From the NCBI GenBank assembly GCA_030432235.1, contig JAUIHT010000001.1, positions 868,001-932,000 on the forward strand: 64,000 nucleotides of DNA, read 5' to 3'. The notes beneath the pieces were generated by a model. The model did not search any database. It was not told the origin of the DNA and saw nothing but the letters and a program-made list of their open reading frames with translations. Position 1 is the stretch's first letter, and each line of letters opens with the position of its first letter. Both the position numbers and the translations under genes were made by a program. The stretch comes from Verrucomicrobiia bacterium. Its GTDB lineage: Bacteria > Verrucomicrobiota > Verrucomicrobiia > Opitutales > Cerasicoccaceae. This document shows positions 7,486 to 16,835 of this stretch, in pieces.

Positions 7486-9771
7486 CTAATGAGCATGGGG
7501 CCTTACCGTAATGACGACCGACTTTGATACGGGTGTCTGGCTGGTTGTGGCTCGGGCATTAATAGGGACGAGGACATTGGCTTCCGGATAGTACGCCGCC
7601 GCGCAGCCTCGTGGAGTCTCATAGGGAATGGCCAGGAAAAGCTCTGCTTTTCGGGTTTCGCCCGCAAAGTGACTGATGATGTCCACGGGTTGCTCGGGCG
7701 CGATATCTCGCTCACGCATGTCCTCCGGATTCATAAAGATGACGCGTCTTTCGTTTTGGATGCCACGGTAACGGTCATTATTTCCGTAAATGGTCGTGTT
7801 GAACTGGTCGTGGCTGCGAAAGGTTTGCAGCAGAAGTTGATCGGGCTCGAGCAGGAGGGGGCGCAACGGATTGATCGTAATTTCAGCTTTGCCTGAAGCC
7901 GTGTGGAAGATCCGCTGCTTCACGCCATTCGGCAGATAAAACCCACCAGGCTGCTGCGCCCGCTCGTTGAAGTTTTCAAAGCCGGGAACGACGCGCTCAA
8001 TACGCTCGCGGATGAGATCGTAGTTCTCGCTGAATGCCTCCCATTCCACTTTGCTGTTGGCGAGCGTGGCATTGGCGATTTCACAAATAATGGCTACTTC
8101 GCTGCGGAGCATCGGGGAGGCTGGTGTCAGGCGTCCTTCCGATTTTTGAACGACGCCCATGGAGTTTTCTACGGTAACAAATTGAGGGCCGCTTGCTTGC
8201 TGGTCGATTTCTGTACGCCCTAGGCAGGGGAGAATAAGGCTGCGCTTTCCGGTCACGAGATGACTACGGTTGAGCTTGGTTGAAATCTGGACCGTGAGCT
8301 GGCAGCGCCGCATGGCTTCGGCGGTGTAATACGTGTCCGGTGAAGCCGACAGGAAATTACCACCCAGGCCAATGAACACGCGCGCCTTGCCGGCGTGCAT
8401 TGCCTCAATGGCATCGACGGTGTCATAGCCAATCTTACGCGGGCTCGTGAAAGCGAATTCTCTATCCAGGGCGGCAAGAAATGCCTCCGGCATTTTCTCC
8501 CAAATGCCCATGGTGCGGTCTCCCTGCACATTGCTGTGGCCGCGGACCGGGCACAGTCCGCTGCGGGGGCGTCCTATCTTGCCGGTGATGAGGTGGAGAT
8601 TGACCACCTCGCGGATGGTCTCCACCGCATTGTGATGCTGTGTAAGCCCCATGGCCCAGCATGTGATCGCGTCTTTCGATTTGATGAAGGTTTGGGCCGC
8701 TTTGCGTATTTCCGCTTCGCTCAAACCCGATTGCTCTTCGATGTCTGACCAGGAAGCGGCATCGAGGCTGGCGACGAAGGCTGCGAAGCCCTGGGTGTAT
8801 TCCTCGATGAAATCTTTATCCACCACGGTTCCCGATGCGGCAGCCTCGGCTTCGAGCACACACTTGAGCATGCCTTTGAGGAAGGGCAGATCTCCATTGA
8901 GGCGGACTGGGAGATGCTGGGAGGCAAGCGGGGTTGAGCGCCCCAGGATGCCTTTGAACTTCTGTGGATGCGAGAAGGCACGCAGGCCTGTTTCAAAGAG
9001 CGGGTTGACGGATAGGATGGTGCCTCCGTTGTCGGCCATCTTTTCCAGGGAGGTCAACATGCGGGGGTGATTCGTGCCCGGGTTTTGCCCCATGATGAGC
9101 AGGCAGTCCGTTGTTTCGATATCTTCCAGGGTGACGGTGCCTTTGCCAATGCCGATGGTTTCGGTCAAGGCCGCTCCGCTGGATTCATGGCACATGTTGG
9201 AGCAGTCGGGCAGGTTGTTTGTGCCGTACTGGCGGACGAATAACTGGTAAAGAAAAGCGGCTTCGTTGCTGGCGCGGCCGGATGTGTAGAAAATGCCTTC
9301 GTCGGGGCTGGCAACGGCGTTCAGCTCCTCAGCGATGATCTTAAAAGCCTCTTCCCAGGGAACGGGACGATAATGGGTGGCTCCTGCATCCAGCAACATG
9401 GGCTCGGTCAGGCGCCCGGCATCGTTCAGCCAGAAGTCGCTTTGCACGGCAAGTTCTTCGACGGAATGGCGGGCAAAGAAATCGGCATCGGCGTGTTTTC
9501 GGGTTATTTCGGTGGCGACGGCCTTGGCTCCGTTTTCACAAAACTCGAATTGTGATCGCTTGTCATCAGGATCGGGCCAGGCACAACTCGGGCAATCAAA
9601 ACCGCCTTTCTGGTTGAGGCGCAGCAGCGCTTTTGCCCCGCGTGAGACGCCCGCTTGCCGGTAGATATGCTTGAGCGAGTTGACCACTGCTTTCGTGCCG
9701 ACCGCCTTTTCCTTCACGGCGTCGCGATGCAGCTCAAGCAGCTTGCGGGGTGGTTCGGGGTCGGGGGTCAT
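7486..9771 (-). CDS. FdhF/YdeP-family molybdopterin oxidoreductase
   Basis: 761 residues from the ATG at 9771, four bases after fdhD. It belongs to the YdeP-like branch of formate dehydrogenase H relatives: N-terminal FDCPSCAWPDP and FEFCENGAKAV supply cluster cysteines, and SNMCHESSG places a Cys where FdhF has selenocysteine. Molybdopterin-dinucleotide domains follow (LGLTQHHNAVET; GQNPGTNHPRM). A C-terminal Asn-rich cap (FNTTIYGNNDRYRG) matches the family. It may oxidise formate from C1 oxidation, but YdeP-type proteins are poorly characterised and some relate to acid resistance, so the substrate is not certain. Pairing with fdhD supports a sulfurated Mo/W cofactor. Confidence 0.85.
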   Translation of the reverse strand: MTPDPEPPRKLLELHRDAVKEKAVGTKAVVNSLKHIYRQAGVSRGAKALLRLNQKGGFDCPSCAWPDPDDKRSQFEFCENGAKAVATEITRKHADADFFARHSVEELAVQSDFWLNDAGRLTEPMLLDAGATHYRPVPWEEAFKIIAEELNAVASPDEGIFYTSGRASNEAAFLYQLFVRQYGTNNLPDCSNMCHESSGAALTETIGIGKGTVTLEDIETTDCLLIMGQNPGTNHPRMLTSLEKMADNGGTILSVNPLFETGLRAFSHPQKFKGILGRSTPLASQHLPVRLNGDLPFLKGMLKCVLEAEAAASGTVVDKDFIEEYTQGFAAFVASLDAASWSDIEEQSGLSEAEIRKAAQTFIKSKDAITCWAMGLTQHHNAVETIREVVNLHLITGKIGRPRSGLCPVRGHSNVQGDRTMGIWEKMPEAFLAALDREFAFTSPRKIGYDTVDAIEAMHAGKARVFIGLGGNFLSASPDTYYTAEAMRRCQLTVQISTKLNRSHLVTGKRSLILPCLGRTEIDQQASGPQFVTVENSMGVVQKSEGRLTPASPMLRSEVAIICEIANATLANSKVEWEAFSENYDLIRERIERVVPGFENFNERAQQPGGFYLPNGVKQRIFHTASGKAEITINPLRPLLLEPDQLLLQTFRSHDQFNTTIYGNNDRYRGIQNERRVIFMNPEDMRERDIAPEQPVDIISHFAGETRKAELFLAIPYETPRGCAAAYYPEANVLVPINARATTSQTPVSKSVVITVRPHAH

Positions 9772-9775
9772 GGTC

Positions 9776-10645
9776 TCAGCAAATACGTTCAGGACAGCTG
9801 TAGATATTGAAACTGTCATTCCGGAGAAAGCCGATGAGCGTAATGCCAAAATCCTCGGCCAGGGTGACTGCCAGGCTCGATGGCGCGCCGACTCCGGCAA
9901 TGATGGGGATTCGGGCCATTAGTGCTTTTTGCAGGATTTCGTAGCTCATCCGTCCGCTTACGCAAAGGGTTTGACCGCTGCTCGGGATCGAGCCGGCGAT
10001 CAAGCTCGCTCCGATGACTTTGTCCAGCGCATTGTGCCGACCGATGTCTTCGTGCGAAGCCTGCAGTTTGCCATCGGCGCTGAACAGAGCACTCGCATGC
10101 AGGCCGCCTGTCTGGCGAAAGGTGTCTTGCTCATTCTGCATTTGGCGAGGGAGCGTGTGTATCCACTCGGCAGACACCTTGACCGAGTCCTGGATTTGCA
10201 GAGCCCGTGGGATTTCGAGTTGCTCGAGCTGCCCCGTGCCGCAGGTGCCGCAACTGGAATGCATGGCGTAGCTTCGCTGCTTGGACGTTCCTTTGACAGC
10301 CAGGCCGGGACGCAGCTCCACCAGGGCTCGAACCGGAGAAGCGTCCGGGGTCTTCCGTATGAGTTCAATCCCGACGATATCTTCCGCCGATTGTATGACC
10401 CCTTCGCAATAGAGCAGGCCATGAATCAGCTCGGAGTCCTGGCCTGGTGTGCGCATGGTGACGAGCAGGGTGCTTTCTGAGACTCTCTTTTCGTCTTTGG
10501 CAATGAGCACAACTTCCAGCGGATCTTCAATCGCCAGAAAATCCTCAGCGTGCGGCTGAAATGTACTTCCCTCGACTCGTTGCTTGATAACTTTTACGCT
10601 CGAACGTGAAGTGGAGTCGGGGAAGGTTCCGATAAGTTCTGGCAT
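9776..10645 (-). CDS. fdhD: FdhD sulfurtransferase for formate dehydrogenase
   Basis: 289 residues. FdhD passes sulfur to the molybdenum cofactor of formate dehydrogenases. The conserved loop cysteines are in SSCGTCGTGQ, and the family motifs TMRTPGQDSELIHGLLYCEG (N-terminal), HEDIGRHNALDKVIG and SGRMSYEILQKAL are all present. It is four bases upstream of the YdeP-type oxidoreductase and 18 bases after an alpha/beta hydrolase, so it sits inside a multi-gene minus-strand operon. Confidence 0.95.
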   Translation of the reverse strand: MPELIGTFPDSTSRSSVKVIKQRVEGSTFQPHAEDFLAIEDPLEVVLIAKDEKRVSESTLLVTMRTPGQDSELIHGLLYCEGVIQSAEDIVGIELIRKTPDASPVRALVELRPGLAVKGTSKQRSYAMHSSCGTCGTGQLEQLEIPRALQIQDSVKVSAEWIHTLPRQMQNEQDTFRQTGGLHASALFSADGKLQASHEDIGRHNALDKVIGASLIAGSIPSSGQTLCVSGRMSYEILQKALMARIPIIAGVGAPSSLAVTLAEDFGITLIGFLRNDSFNIYSCPERIC

Positions 10646-10663
10646 GCTACGACGACCTTTCTA

Positions 10664-11410
10664 TTAGATCGTTTTTTTAGTGAACCAGTCAACGACGGTT
10701 CGGGTCATCTCGGCTTTGTGTTCGGCTTCGTTAAAGCTGTGGTCTGCGCCTTCAATGAAGACAACGTCCACGGCGGAGCCTTTGAGCGACTCAATGGCCT
10801 TGGTGTCTTTCGGTAGCACAACATCGTCTGCGGTACCGTGGAGTAATAGCCAGGGTACGCGGACCTTCTCTGCGCAGGGGAGCACACTGCCGATCGTCAT
10901 GCAGAGATCGTTCATGAATTGCGATGAGAGAGGGCAGTCTTCCTCTTCCCACATGAGACCTTCGTCCGGTGTTTCATTGCCGAACTCGGTTTCCGCAAAC
11001 ACTTTGCAATCGACCATGCCCGCCAGTGAAACAAGTAGCTGGATGCGTGGGTCCTGCGATGCCTGGATGACGCCAACAGCGCTGCCCATGCTATGGCCGA
11101 TGTAAGCGATATGAGTGTAGGCACTGGAGACGACGTCGATAACTACCGAGAGATCGCCCACTTCTTTCGTGATAGTAGACTCCCGAAAATCCCCCTCGGA
11201 ACTTCCATTGCCGGAGAACGAGAAATGAATCGAATCGAATCCGGCGGCACTGAGCGCCTTTGCGGTATCGGCAATGACGGGGCGATCCTTGTTTCCGGTG
11301 ACACCATGCCCGAGAAGGATTATCCATCCCTTCTTTTTGTGGTGTTCGTTGCCTGCCAGAAACGTGTAATCGAGACGTTCGCCGTGGCTGTTGGTAATGA
11401 CTTCGTTCAT
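10664..11410 (-). CDS. Alpha/beta hydrolase
   Basis: 248 residues, single-domain alpha/beta hydrolase without signal peptide. The nucleophile elbow is GHSMGS (about residue 107), the acid lies in HGTADDVV and the catalytic His in GADHSFNEAE. The short lid and the dienelactone-hydrolase/YqiA-like layout suggest an esterase. Position between a dehydrogenase and fdhD makes an S-formyl-thiol or lactone hydrolase role conceivable, because the operon ends in formate oxidation. It is not a recognisable FrmB/FghA S-formylglutathione hydrolase, so this is inference. Confidence 0.85.
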   Translation of the reverse strand: MNEVITNSHGERLDYTFLAGNEHHKKKGWIILLGHGVTGNKDRPVIADTAKALSAAGFDSIHFSFSGNGSSEGDFRESTITKEVGDLSVVIDVVSSAYTHIAYIGHSMGSAVGVIQASQDPRIQLLVSLAGMVDCKVFAETEFGNETPDEGLMWEEEDCPLSSQFMNDLCMTIGSVLPCAEKVRVPWLLLHGTADDVVLPKDTKAIESLKGSAVDVVFIEGADHSFNEAEHKAEMTRTVVDWFTKKTI

Positions 11411-11460
11411 GATGCAGATGCGTCTGGAATTTCAATCAGGGCCAATGACTTATCCGGTCG

Positions 11461-12345
11461 TCAGGAGCTGCGGCCTTTAAAGGTAAGTTCTGCAATGCCG
11501 GATTTATCCAGTCCGCCTTTGCCCATTTCGGTCAGTTTGGTATACTGCTTGAGCGTAGCTTCGGCAAGCGGCGCCTCAATGCCGTTAGCTTTGGCGATAT
11601 TCAGGGCGATGCCGGAGTCTTTGGCGGCGTGTTCGGCGGAGAAGTAGCAATCGTGGTCCCGGGCGATCATGTCTTCCGCATCGGTTTCAAGCACGCGTGA
11701 GTTCGCACCCGTCTGGCTGAAAATGTTGCAGAGCATCTTCAGGTCCAGTCCGAGTGCGTCGCCAATGCCGAGCCCTTCCGCAAGTGCGGCGGTATTGATA
11801 TTCATAACCATGTTTACCAGGGCTTTGACTTCGGACGCTTTACCCGACGGGCCGACATAGTGCAGTGCCTTGCTCATGTCATCGAGAAGAGGCTTGGTTT
11901 CATTGAAGAGCGCTTCGTCGCCGCCTATCATCAGAAACAGCTCGCCATTGCGGGCCTGGGGAATGCTCGATGCCATGCAGGCTTCGAGGCATTGTGCACC
12001 GGCCTTGGCGGCGGCTTCATCCAGCTTTTGATGGATGGCGGGAGTGAGGGTTGCGCAGTTGATGAAGACACGCCCGGAAGCACCGGTCAGCAGATTGTCG
12101 TCACCAAAGTAAATGGCCTCCATCGCACTGTCATTGGTTACGACAGTGAGGATGACATCGCTCTGGGCCGTGACCTCGGATAGCCGGGTGCAGGCAGCTG
12201 CCCCGATTTCGGACGCAAGCTCTTTGGCTACGCTTTCGTTAATATCGTACACGGCAGCTACCTGGTAGCCTTTGTCGTTGAGGCAACGCGCCATGTTGCC
12301 GCCCATCCGGCCGAGTCCTACGAATCCAATTTTTTTGTTTTTCAT
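11461..12345 (-). CDS. NAD-dependent beta-hydroxyacid dehydrogenase (3-hydroxyisobutyrate dehydrogenase family)
   Basis: About 294 residues from the internal ATG at 12345; the longer frame would overlap the preceding gene. Rossmann motif GFVGLGRMGGNMA at the N terminus, then the family substrate loop CMASSIPQARNGEL and the conserved Lys in PSGKASEVKALVNMVMN. It oxidises a beta-hydroxy acid or aldehyde-type compound with NAD(P). Related enzymes include 2-hydroxy-3-oxopropionate reductase and 3-hydroxyisobutyrate dehydrogenase. It follows a TIM-barrel isomerase, as in the hydroxypyruvate isomerase/tartronate-semialdehyde reductase pair, but the substrate here is unassigned. Confidence 0.88.
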   Translation of the reverse strand: MKNKKIGFVGLGRMGGNMARCLNDKGYQVAAVYDINESVAKELASEIGAAACTRLSEVTAQSDVILTVVTNDSAMEAIYFGDDNLLTGASGRVFINCATLTPAIHQKLDEAAAKAGAQCLEACMASSIPQARNGELFLMIGGDEALFNETKPLLDDMSKALHYVGPSGKASEVKALVNMVMNINTAALAEGLGIGDALGLDLKMLCNIFSQTGANSRVLETDAEDMIARDHDCYFSAEHAAKDSGIALNIAKANGIEAPLAEATLKQYTKLTEMGKGGLDKSGIAELTFKGRSS

Positions 12346-12376
12346 GCCTATATTTTTCAATGCAGTTGTGCTTGGT

Positions 12377-13228
12377 TTAGAGTGATGCAATGGCCTCTGA
12401 CCATATCTTCTTTATGTCGTTGCCCAGGACAATGGCATCCTGCCAACTGTCTGGAAAACAACTGATGCCATAACCAAATTTAGGGCCCAGCTCAGGGCAT
12501 ACCCATAGCTCGTTGTTGGGACGCTCACCGGCAAGCCAGTAATCGAAGGCCTGCCGGATAAAAGGACGCATGTCCTCGTATTCCGGGCTGAATTCGCCCT
12601 GGCCATTGGTCACCGGGACCTGGCAGTGATGCCCGTTGAAAGGACGCATGTGCCATAGTGTGGACTGCTGGAATAGCGGGATGTTCTCGAAGAGCCGCTC
12701 AATGTAGTTACTCGCGTCCAGATGCTTGACACTGGCAGGGTGGGAGAAGTCGAAATTGATCTTCGGGTAGTAGCCTTTGATTTTTTTGAAACCCTCTGCG
12801 ATCGCGTAAGTTTTTTCAGGCGTTTCGGTGCAGGTGTCGCGATGCATTTCCAGATGCACGTCGGCGCCCTGGCGCTCGGCTTCCTCCATGAGTCCGATTG
12901 TCAGCCCGATAGCTTCCTCGACCGGTGTGTCATGATCGCCGAGCTGACAATTGATTGGGCCCGTGTCGATAGCCAAACCATCGCGCATGCGTGCCGTGTA
13001 TTGTGCCGCATCGGCTGCATCGAAGGCCGCGCCGAAGCGCAGTCCGTATTTAGTCAGGCATTCCTTCAAGCCTGGTGTGCTAGCGGGGCAGGTGTAGGCC
13101 TCGAAGCCTGCATCAGCGACGGCCTGAATCCGTTGTTCCGGGGACCATGGGCTACCGTCGGCGTTCTGCTGGTTCCGGAGAGTCCAGTCGTTGATGATTA
13201 TCTTTATCGAGGGTATGTCTGCTGCCAT
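12377..13228 (-). CDS. Xylose-isomerase-like TIM-barrel sugar isomerase/epimerase
   Basis: 283 residues of the AP-endonuclease-2/xylose-isomerase-like fold. Metal-binding and acid residues appear in HLEMHRDTCTET, INFDFSHPASV and LWHMRPFNGHHCQVP. First gene of the minus-strand operon that continues with the dehydrogenase, hydrolase, fdhD and the oxidoreductase. The substrate cannot be read from sequence; hydroxypyruvate isomerase, tagatose/psicose epimerase and inosose dehydratase relatives share this fold. The 230-base AT-richer gap before it likely carries the operon promoter. Confidence 0.8.
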   Translation of the reverse strand: MAADIPSIKIIINDWTLRNQQNADGSPWSPEQRIQAVADAGFEAYTCPASTPGLKECLTKYGLRFGAAFDAADAAQYTARMRDGLAIDTGPINCQLGDHDTPVEEAIGLTIGLMEEAERQGADVHLEMHRDTCTETPEKTYAIAEGFKKIKGYYPKINFDFSHPASVKHLDASNYIERLFENIPLFQQSTLWHMRPFNGHHCQVPVTNGQGEFSPEYEDMRPFIRQAFDYWLAGERPNNELWVCPELGPKFGYGISCFPDSWQDAIVLGNDIKKIWSEAIASL

Positions 13229-13459
13229 TGCTGTAAGTTTTGGTTATTAAAATACGCCAAAAATTGGATATTTTTTGACTGAGGTTTTATGAGAAGGGGA
13301 AAAGAAAGCTGGGGTTATGTTGGTATGAAAATGCTATAGAATCATCGGGGAGACGAGTCCTGTTTTGATTCGCCATGTTTCAATGCTATACTGTGATGAA
13401 ATTGCGACATAATAAAAGCCTTGAGCCTTGGAGAATAGTTATTCGACATCGTTGGGCTT

Positions 13460-15751
13460 CTAAAATTCATCGAAGGCAATGTGATCGTCGGGTACGCCCA
13501 GCTCCGCAAGCATCCTGGTGCAGGCCTTGATCATCATGGGTGGGCCGCAGAGGTAGTATTCGACGGCCTTGGGGTTGGAGTGCTCCTTGAGGTAGTTGTC
13601 CTCCACCACTTCATGGATGAAGCCGGTCAGGTCCTGCCAGTTGTCTTCCGGTAGCGGGGCGGAAAGGGCCAGGTGGAAGCTGAAGTTGGGATGTGCGGCG
13701 GCGAGTTCTTCAAAATAGTCGTCGTAAAAAATCTCCTGCCGCGAACGCGCACCGTACCAGTAGCTGACCTTGCGGTGGGTTTGATCTGTATCAAGCAACT
13801 GAGACAGGTGTGCGCGTAGCGGCGCCATGCCTGCGCCGCCGCCGATGTAGACCATTTCCTTTTGCGTTGGCTTGATGTGGAAGTCGCCGAAGGGCCCGAT
13901 GGCGCTGACGACATCGCCGGGCTTGAGGTTGAAGACGTAGCTGGAGCCGATGCCGGGCGGGCAATCCTGGCCGGGAGGTGGCGTGGCGATGCGGACGTTG
14001 AAGCGCAAGGTGCGCTCGCTCGCGAGGTTGCTGGCAATGGAGTAGTTGTTACGGCGTCCGCCCTCGGGGTTGGTTACGACCAGATCGAAGACGTGCTGGC
14101 GCTCCCACACGCTGGCGTAGGGCTCGGGGATATCGAAATCGCGGAAGGCAATCCGCTCATAGGCGGGGATGTCCAACTGGATGTAATCGCCGGGCTGGAA
14201 CTGGAGCTTGCCGCCGTCGACGGGCTCGAGCACGAGCTCCTTGATGAAGGTGGCGACGCTGCGATTGCTGACCACGCGAAGCTGGTAGCCCTTCTGTGCG
14301 CGTGCACCCGCGCCGCCGGCGTTTTGCACGTTGAGCCAGAGGCGGCCATTGCGCTCCTCGATGGGGTAGGTGGCCAGGCCGCGGCAGATGGGCGCGCGGG
14401 CCGGAGAGCCGTCGGCGAGGTTGAAACGTCCATTGTGTTTGGGACACTCAATGATGCCGCCCTTGACCAGACCGTCGGCCAGGTGGGTGTTGCCATGGGT
14501 GCAGATGCCGTCGGTGGCGTAGAGTGCGCCGTCCTCGTCGCGGTAAAGCGCGAAGGTTTTCTTGGCATGGTCGAAGCGGATGACGTCCGCCGGGCCGAGG
14601 TCGGCAGCGGCGCAGACCTCCAGCCAACCACCGGAGTCCGGCTGGGCCTCGGAGGCGTGCTGGTTTTCCACGAGGCGTTCCTTGGGCTCGGGCAGCTTGC
14701 GCTTGACGTGCCAGGCCGGGTCCTGGACCTGCCGCAGGACGGAAGGGACGATTTCCCGCCAGGCGTTGAGCAGGCTGGGGTAGGGCGTGGGCATGTCGTC
14801 CTTGACCGCCTCGTGCAGCTCGGGCAGAGCATGGTAGGGCACCAACGGGAACATGTGGTGCTCCACGTGGTAGTTCATGTTCCAGTAGAGATAACGGTGA
14901 ATGAAGCACATGTACACCGTTCGGCAGTTCAGGCGGTGGTCGAGGACGTTCTCGGCGAGCCCGGCGTGTTGGGTCAGCCCGTAGACGACCATCAGCCAGG
15001 AGCCAAAGAGGTTGGGCAGGCCGACGAAGAGCAGCGGTAGGATGCTTCCGGTGCCGATTGCCAGCGCGATGACACCGGCGTAGATGGCGACATAGATGCG
15101 CGCCTTGACGTAGATTTTGGAAAACTCGCTTTCGGGGATGTAGGTCTTTTCGTCGTCAGCCATGCGCCCGGTGCAGTGCAGCAGGATGCGCGGGAAGTAC
15201 TTTTTATAAACGCCGATATTGAAGAAGTTCAGAATGATACTCTGGATGTCCGGTGGGCGGGGTACGGCGATTTCCGGGTCGCGCCCGACGATGATGGTGT
15301 CGCTGTGGTGGCGGGTGTGGCTCCAGCGCCAGACGGTGGACTCGCGCATGACCATGAAGGAGGCGATTTCGTAGAGCGCGTTGTTCATCCAGTCGGTCTT
15401 GAAGGCGGTGCCGTGGCTGGTCTCGTGCCAGCGGGAGTCGGAGGTCGAGGCGTAGAGCACGGCGTAGCACAGGTAGGGCAGGATAAACCAGGGCGTGGGC
15501 CACAGCCATGCCGTCAGCGCGCCGAAACCGATGATGAGTGCAAACCAAAGCAAGGTGTCGCGGATGGCCGGGCCGTCGCGGCGCTCGAGCAGTTTGCGCA
15601 TGGTGGCGCGAGGCACTGGGCTCTGGTACCACTCCGCCTCGGCCAGGCCGCGCTCGATGGCACGTGTGGCGTTCTCACCGGTCAGGCTGTAGTCGAGGTG
15701 CTGAGGCGGCCGTTGCAGGACGGCGGTTCCGTGGTCGTGCTCGTGGTCCAT
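13460..15751 (-). CDS. Fused membrane di-iron desaturase/hydroxylase, Rieske ferredoxin and NqrF-like reductase
   Basis: 763 residues with three domains. Residues 60-345 are a fatty-acid-desaturase-type membrane di-iron domain with boxes HETSH (109-113), HTRHH (145-149) and HVEHH (295-299) and membrane segments near 65-105 and 220-265. Residues 375-475 are a Rieske [2Fe-2S] domain (C417-x-H419, C436-x2-H439). Residues 488-763 are an FAD/NAD reductase like NqrF (RRNNYSIASN for FAD, GGGAGMAPLR for NAD, CGGP-like YLCGPPMMI). One polypeptide could thus carry electrons from NADH to a di-iron centre, making a self-sufficient oxygenase. The substrate is unknown; hydroxylation or O/N-demethylation of a methylated compound is inference from the surrounding methyl genes. 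A paralog lies at 43883. Confidence 0.87.
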   Translation of the reverse strand: MDHEHDHGTAVLQRPPQHLDYSLTGENATRAIERGLAEAEWYQSPVPRATMRKLLERRDGPAIRDTLLWFALIIGFGALTAWLWPTPWFILPYLCYAVLYASTSDSRWHETSHGTAFKTDWMNNALYEIASFMVMRESTVWRWSHTRHHSDTIIVGRDPEIAVPRPPDIQSIILNFFNIGVYKKYFPRILLHCTGRMADDEKTYIPESEFSKIYVKARIYVAIYAGVIALAIGTGSILPLLFVGLPNLFGSWLMVVYGLTQHAGLAENVLDHRLNCRTVYMCFIHRYLYWNMNYHVEHHMFPLVPYHALPELHEAVKDDMPTPYPSLLNAWREIVPSVLRQVQDPAWHVKRKLPEPKERLVENQHASEAQPDSGGWLEVCAAADLGPADVIRFDHAKKTFALYRDEDGALYATDGICTHGNTHLADGLVKGGIIECPKHNGRFNLADGSPARAPICRGLATYPIEERNGRLWLNVQNAGGAGARAQKGYQLRVVSNRSVATFIKELVLEPVDGGKLQFQPGDYIQLDIPAYERIAFRDFDIPEPYASVWERQHVFDLVVTNPEGGRRNNYSIASNLASERTLRFNVRIATPPPGQDCPPGIGSSYVFNLKPGDVVSAIGPFGDFHIKPTQKEMVYIGGGAGMAPLRAHLSQLLDTDQTHRKVSYWYGARSRQEIFYDDYFEELAAAHPNFSFHLALSAPLPEDNWQDLTGFIHEVVEDNYLKEHSNPKAVEYYLCGPPMMIKACTRMLAELGVPDDHIAFDEF

Positions 15752-15770
15752 GGTAATATCGCTAAGCGGG

Positions 15771-16835
15771 TTAAGAGGCGGAAAAGGCGTAGTGGGTGAC
15801 GCTGCGGCGGGGCTTCCCGGGGCGCGCCAGGATATCGCCGAAGCCGGGCTGGGTGGTGGCGCCGGGGTAGTCCTCGCACTCCAGGCAGAGAGCGGCGAAC
15901 TTCCCGTAGGGCTTTCCGGATTTTCCGGTCAGCGTGCCGTCGAGGCCCATGCCGGTGTAGAATTGCAGGCAGCTCAAGTCGGTGCGGACTTCCATCCGGC
16001 GTCCACTGACGGGCTCCTCGACCACCGCCACGGTCCGAATCGAATCGCTCTGCCCCAGCCAGTAGAGGTCGCCGTGCTCCTGCCAGAGACCGGGGATGGC
16101 CTCGCGTAAGCGTTTCGGTTGAGTGAAGTCCGCCGCCGTGCCACGCACGCTTTCGAGCCGGCCCAGCGGGGTCATGGCGGCGTCTGCAGGGACGCACGTG
16201 TCGCAGTGAATTTGCACGCGGTGATCGCGGATGTCCCCTTGGCCTTCACCAGCGAGGTTAAAGTAACCGTGATGGGTCAGGCTTACCGGCGTTGGGCGGT
16301 CGGCGCGGGCCTCGGTCTCGAAAATGAAGACGTTGTCGTGGGTTACCGTGTAAGTGACTGCATAATCGACCACCCCGGGATAGCCCTGGTCGCCATCCGC
16401 GCTGTGACAGGTCAAGCGCAGGCTCGGGGTGCCGTCTTCGCGCTCGACCGGCTCAGCGGCCCAGAGATGTTTGTCCAGCGCCTGAGGTCCGCCATGCAGG
16501 TGATTGGCGCCGTCATTCAAAGGCAAGGTAACGTCTTTGCCCTCGACTGAAATCTGCCCGCCTGGAACCCGCCCGGCGATGCGCCCGATGATGGCGCCGA
16601 AGTAGGGGTGCGGAGCAAGGTAGTCCTTCAGCCGGTCAAAGCCCAGTACCACATCGGCCTGCACGCCCTGCGCATCCGGCGCCAGGAGGCGGGTCACGAT
16701 GCCGCCGAGGGTGATGACCTCCAATTCCAGCCCGCCCTCACCGCGCAATGTCCAGGCCTCGACCGTGCGACTATCCGGCAGTTGGCCGAAAGCGCGCGAT
16801 TCGCAGGCAGCGGATGGTTTTTGGGGTAAGGGCAT
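15771..16835 (-). CDS. galM: Aldose 1-epimerase
   Basis: 354 residues from the ATG at 16835; the longer frame would reach into the divergent promoter. Family landmarks are GRIAGRVPGGQI, NHLHGGPQALDK, the His pair in VSLTHHGYFNLAG and the catalytic Glu in CLECEDYPGAT near the C terminus. It interconverts alpha and beta anomers of a free hexose such as galactose. It ends 19 bases from the fused oxygenase start and is co-directional, so the two may be cotranscribed, hinting that the fused enzyme acts on a sugar derivative. Confidence 0.93.
   Translation of the reverse strand: MPLPQKPSAACESRAFGQLPDSRTVEAWTLRGEGGLELEVITLGGIVTRLLAPDAQGVQADVVLGFDRLKDYLAPHPYFGAIIGRIAGRVPGGQISVEGKDVTLPLNDGANHLHGGPQALDKHLWAAEPVEREDGTPSLRLTCHSADGDQGYPGVVDYAVTYTVTHDNVFIFETEARADRPTPVSLTHHGYFNLAGEGQGDIRDHRVQIHCDTCVPADAAMTPLGRLESVRGTAADFTQPKRLREAIPGLWQEHGDLYWLGQSDSIRTVAVVEEPVSGRRMEVRTDLSCLQFYTGMGLDGTLTGKSGKPYGKFAALCLECEDYPGATTQPGFGDILARPGKPRRSVTHYAFSAS

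Noticed and set aside
9050-9260. Selenocysteine codon in the formate-dehydrogenase-like gene
   Set aside because: The position equivalent to Sec in FdhF is a Cys (SNMCHESSG), and there is no in-frame TGA.
13862-15040. Long plus-strand open frame of 392 codons
   Set aside because: It lies wholly antisense to the fused oxygenase and has composition typical of a GC-rich shadow frame, with no recognisable domain.
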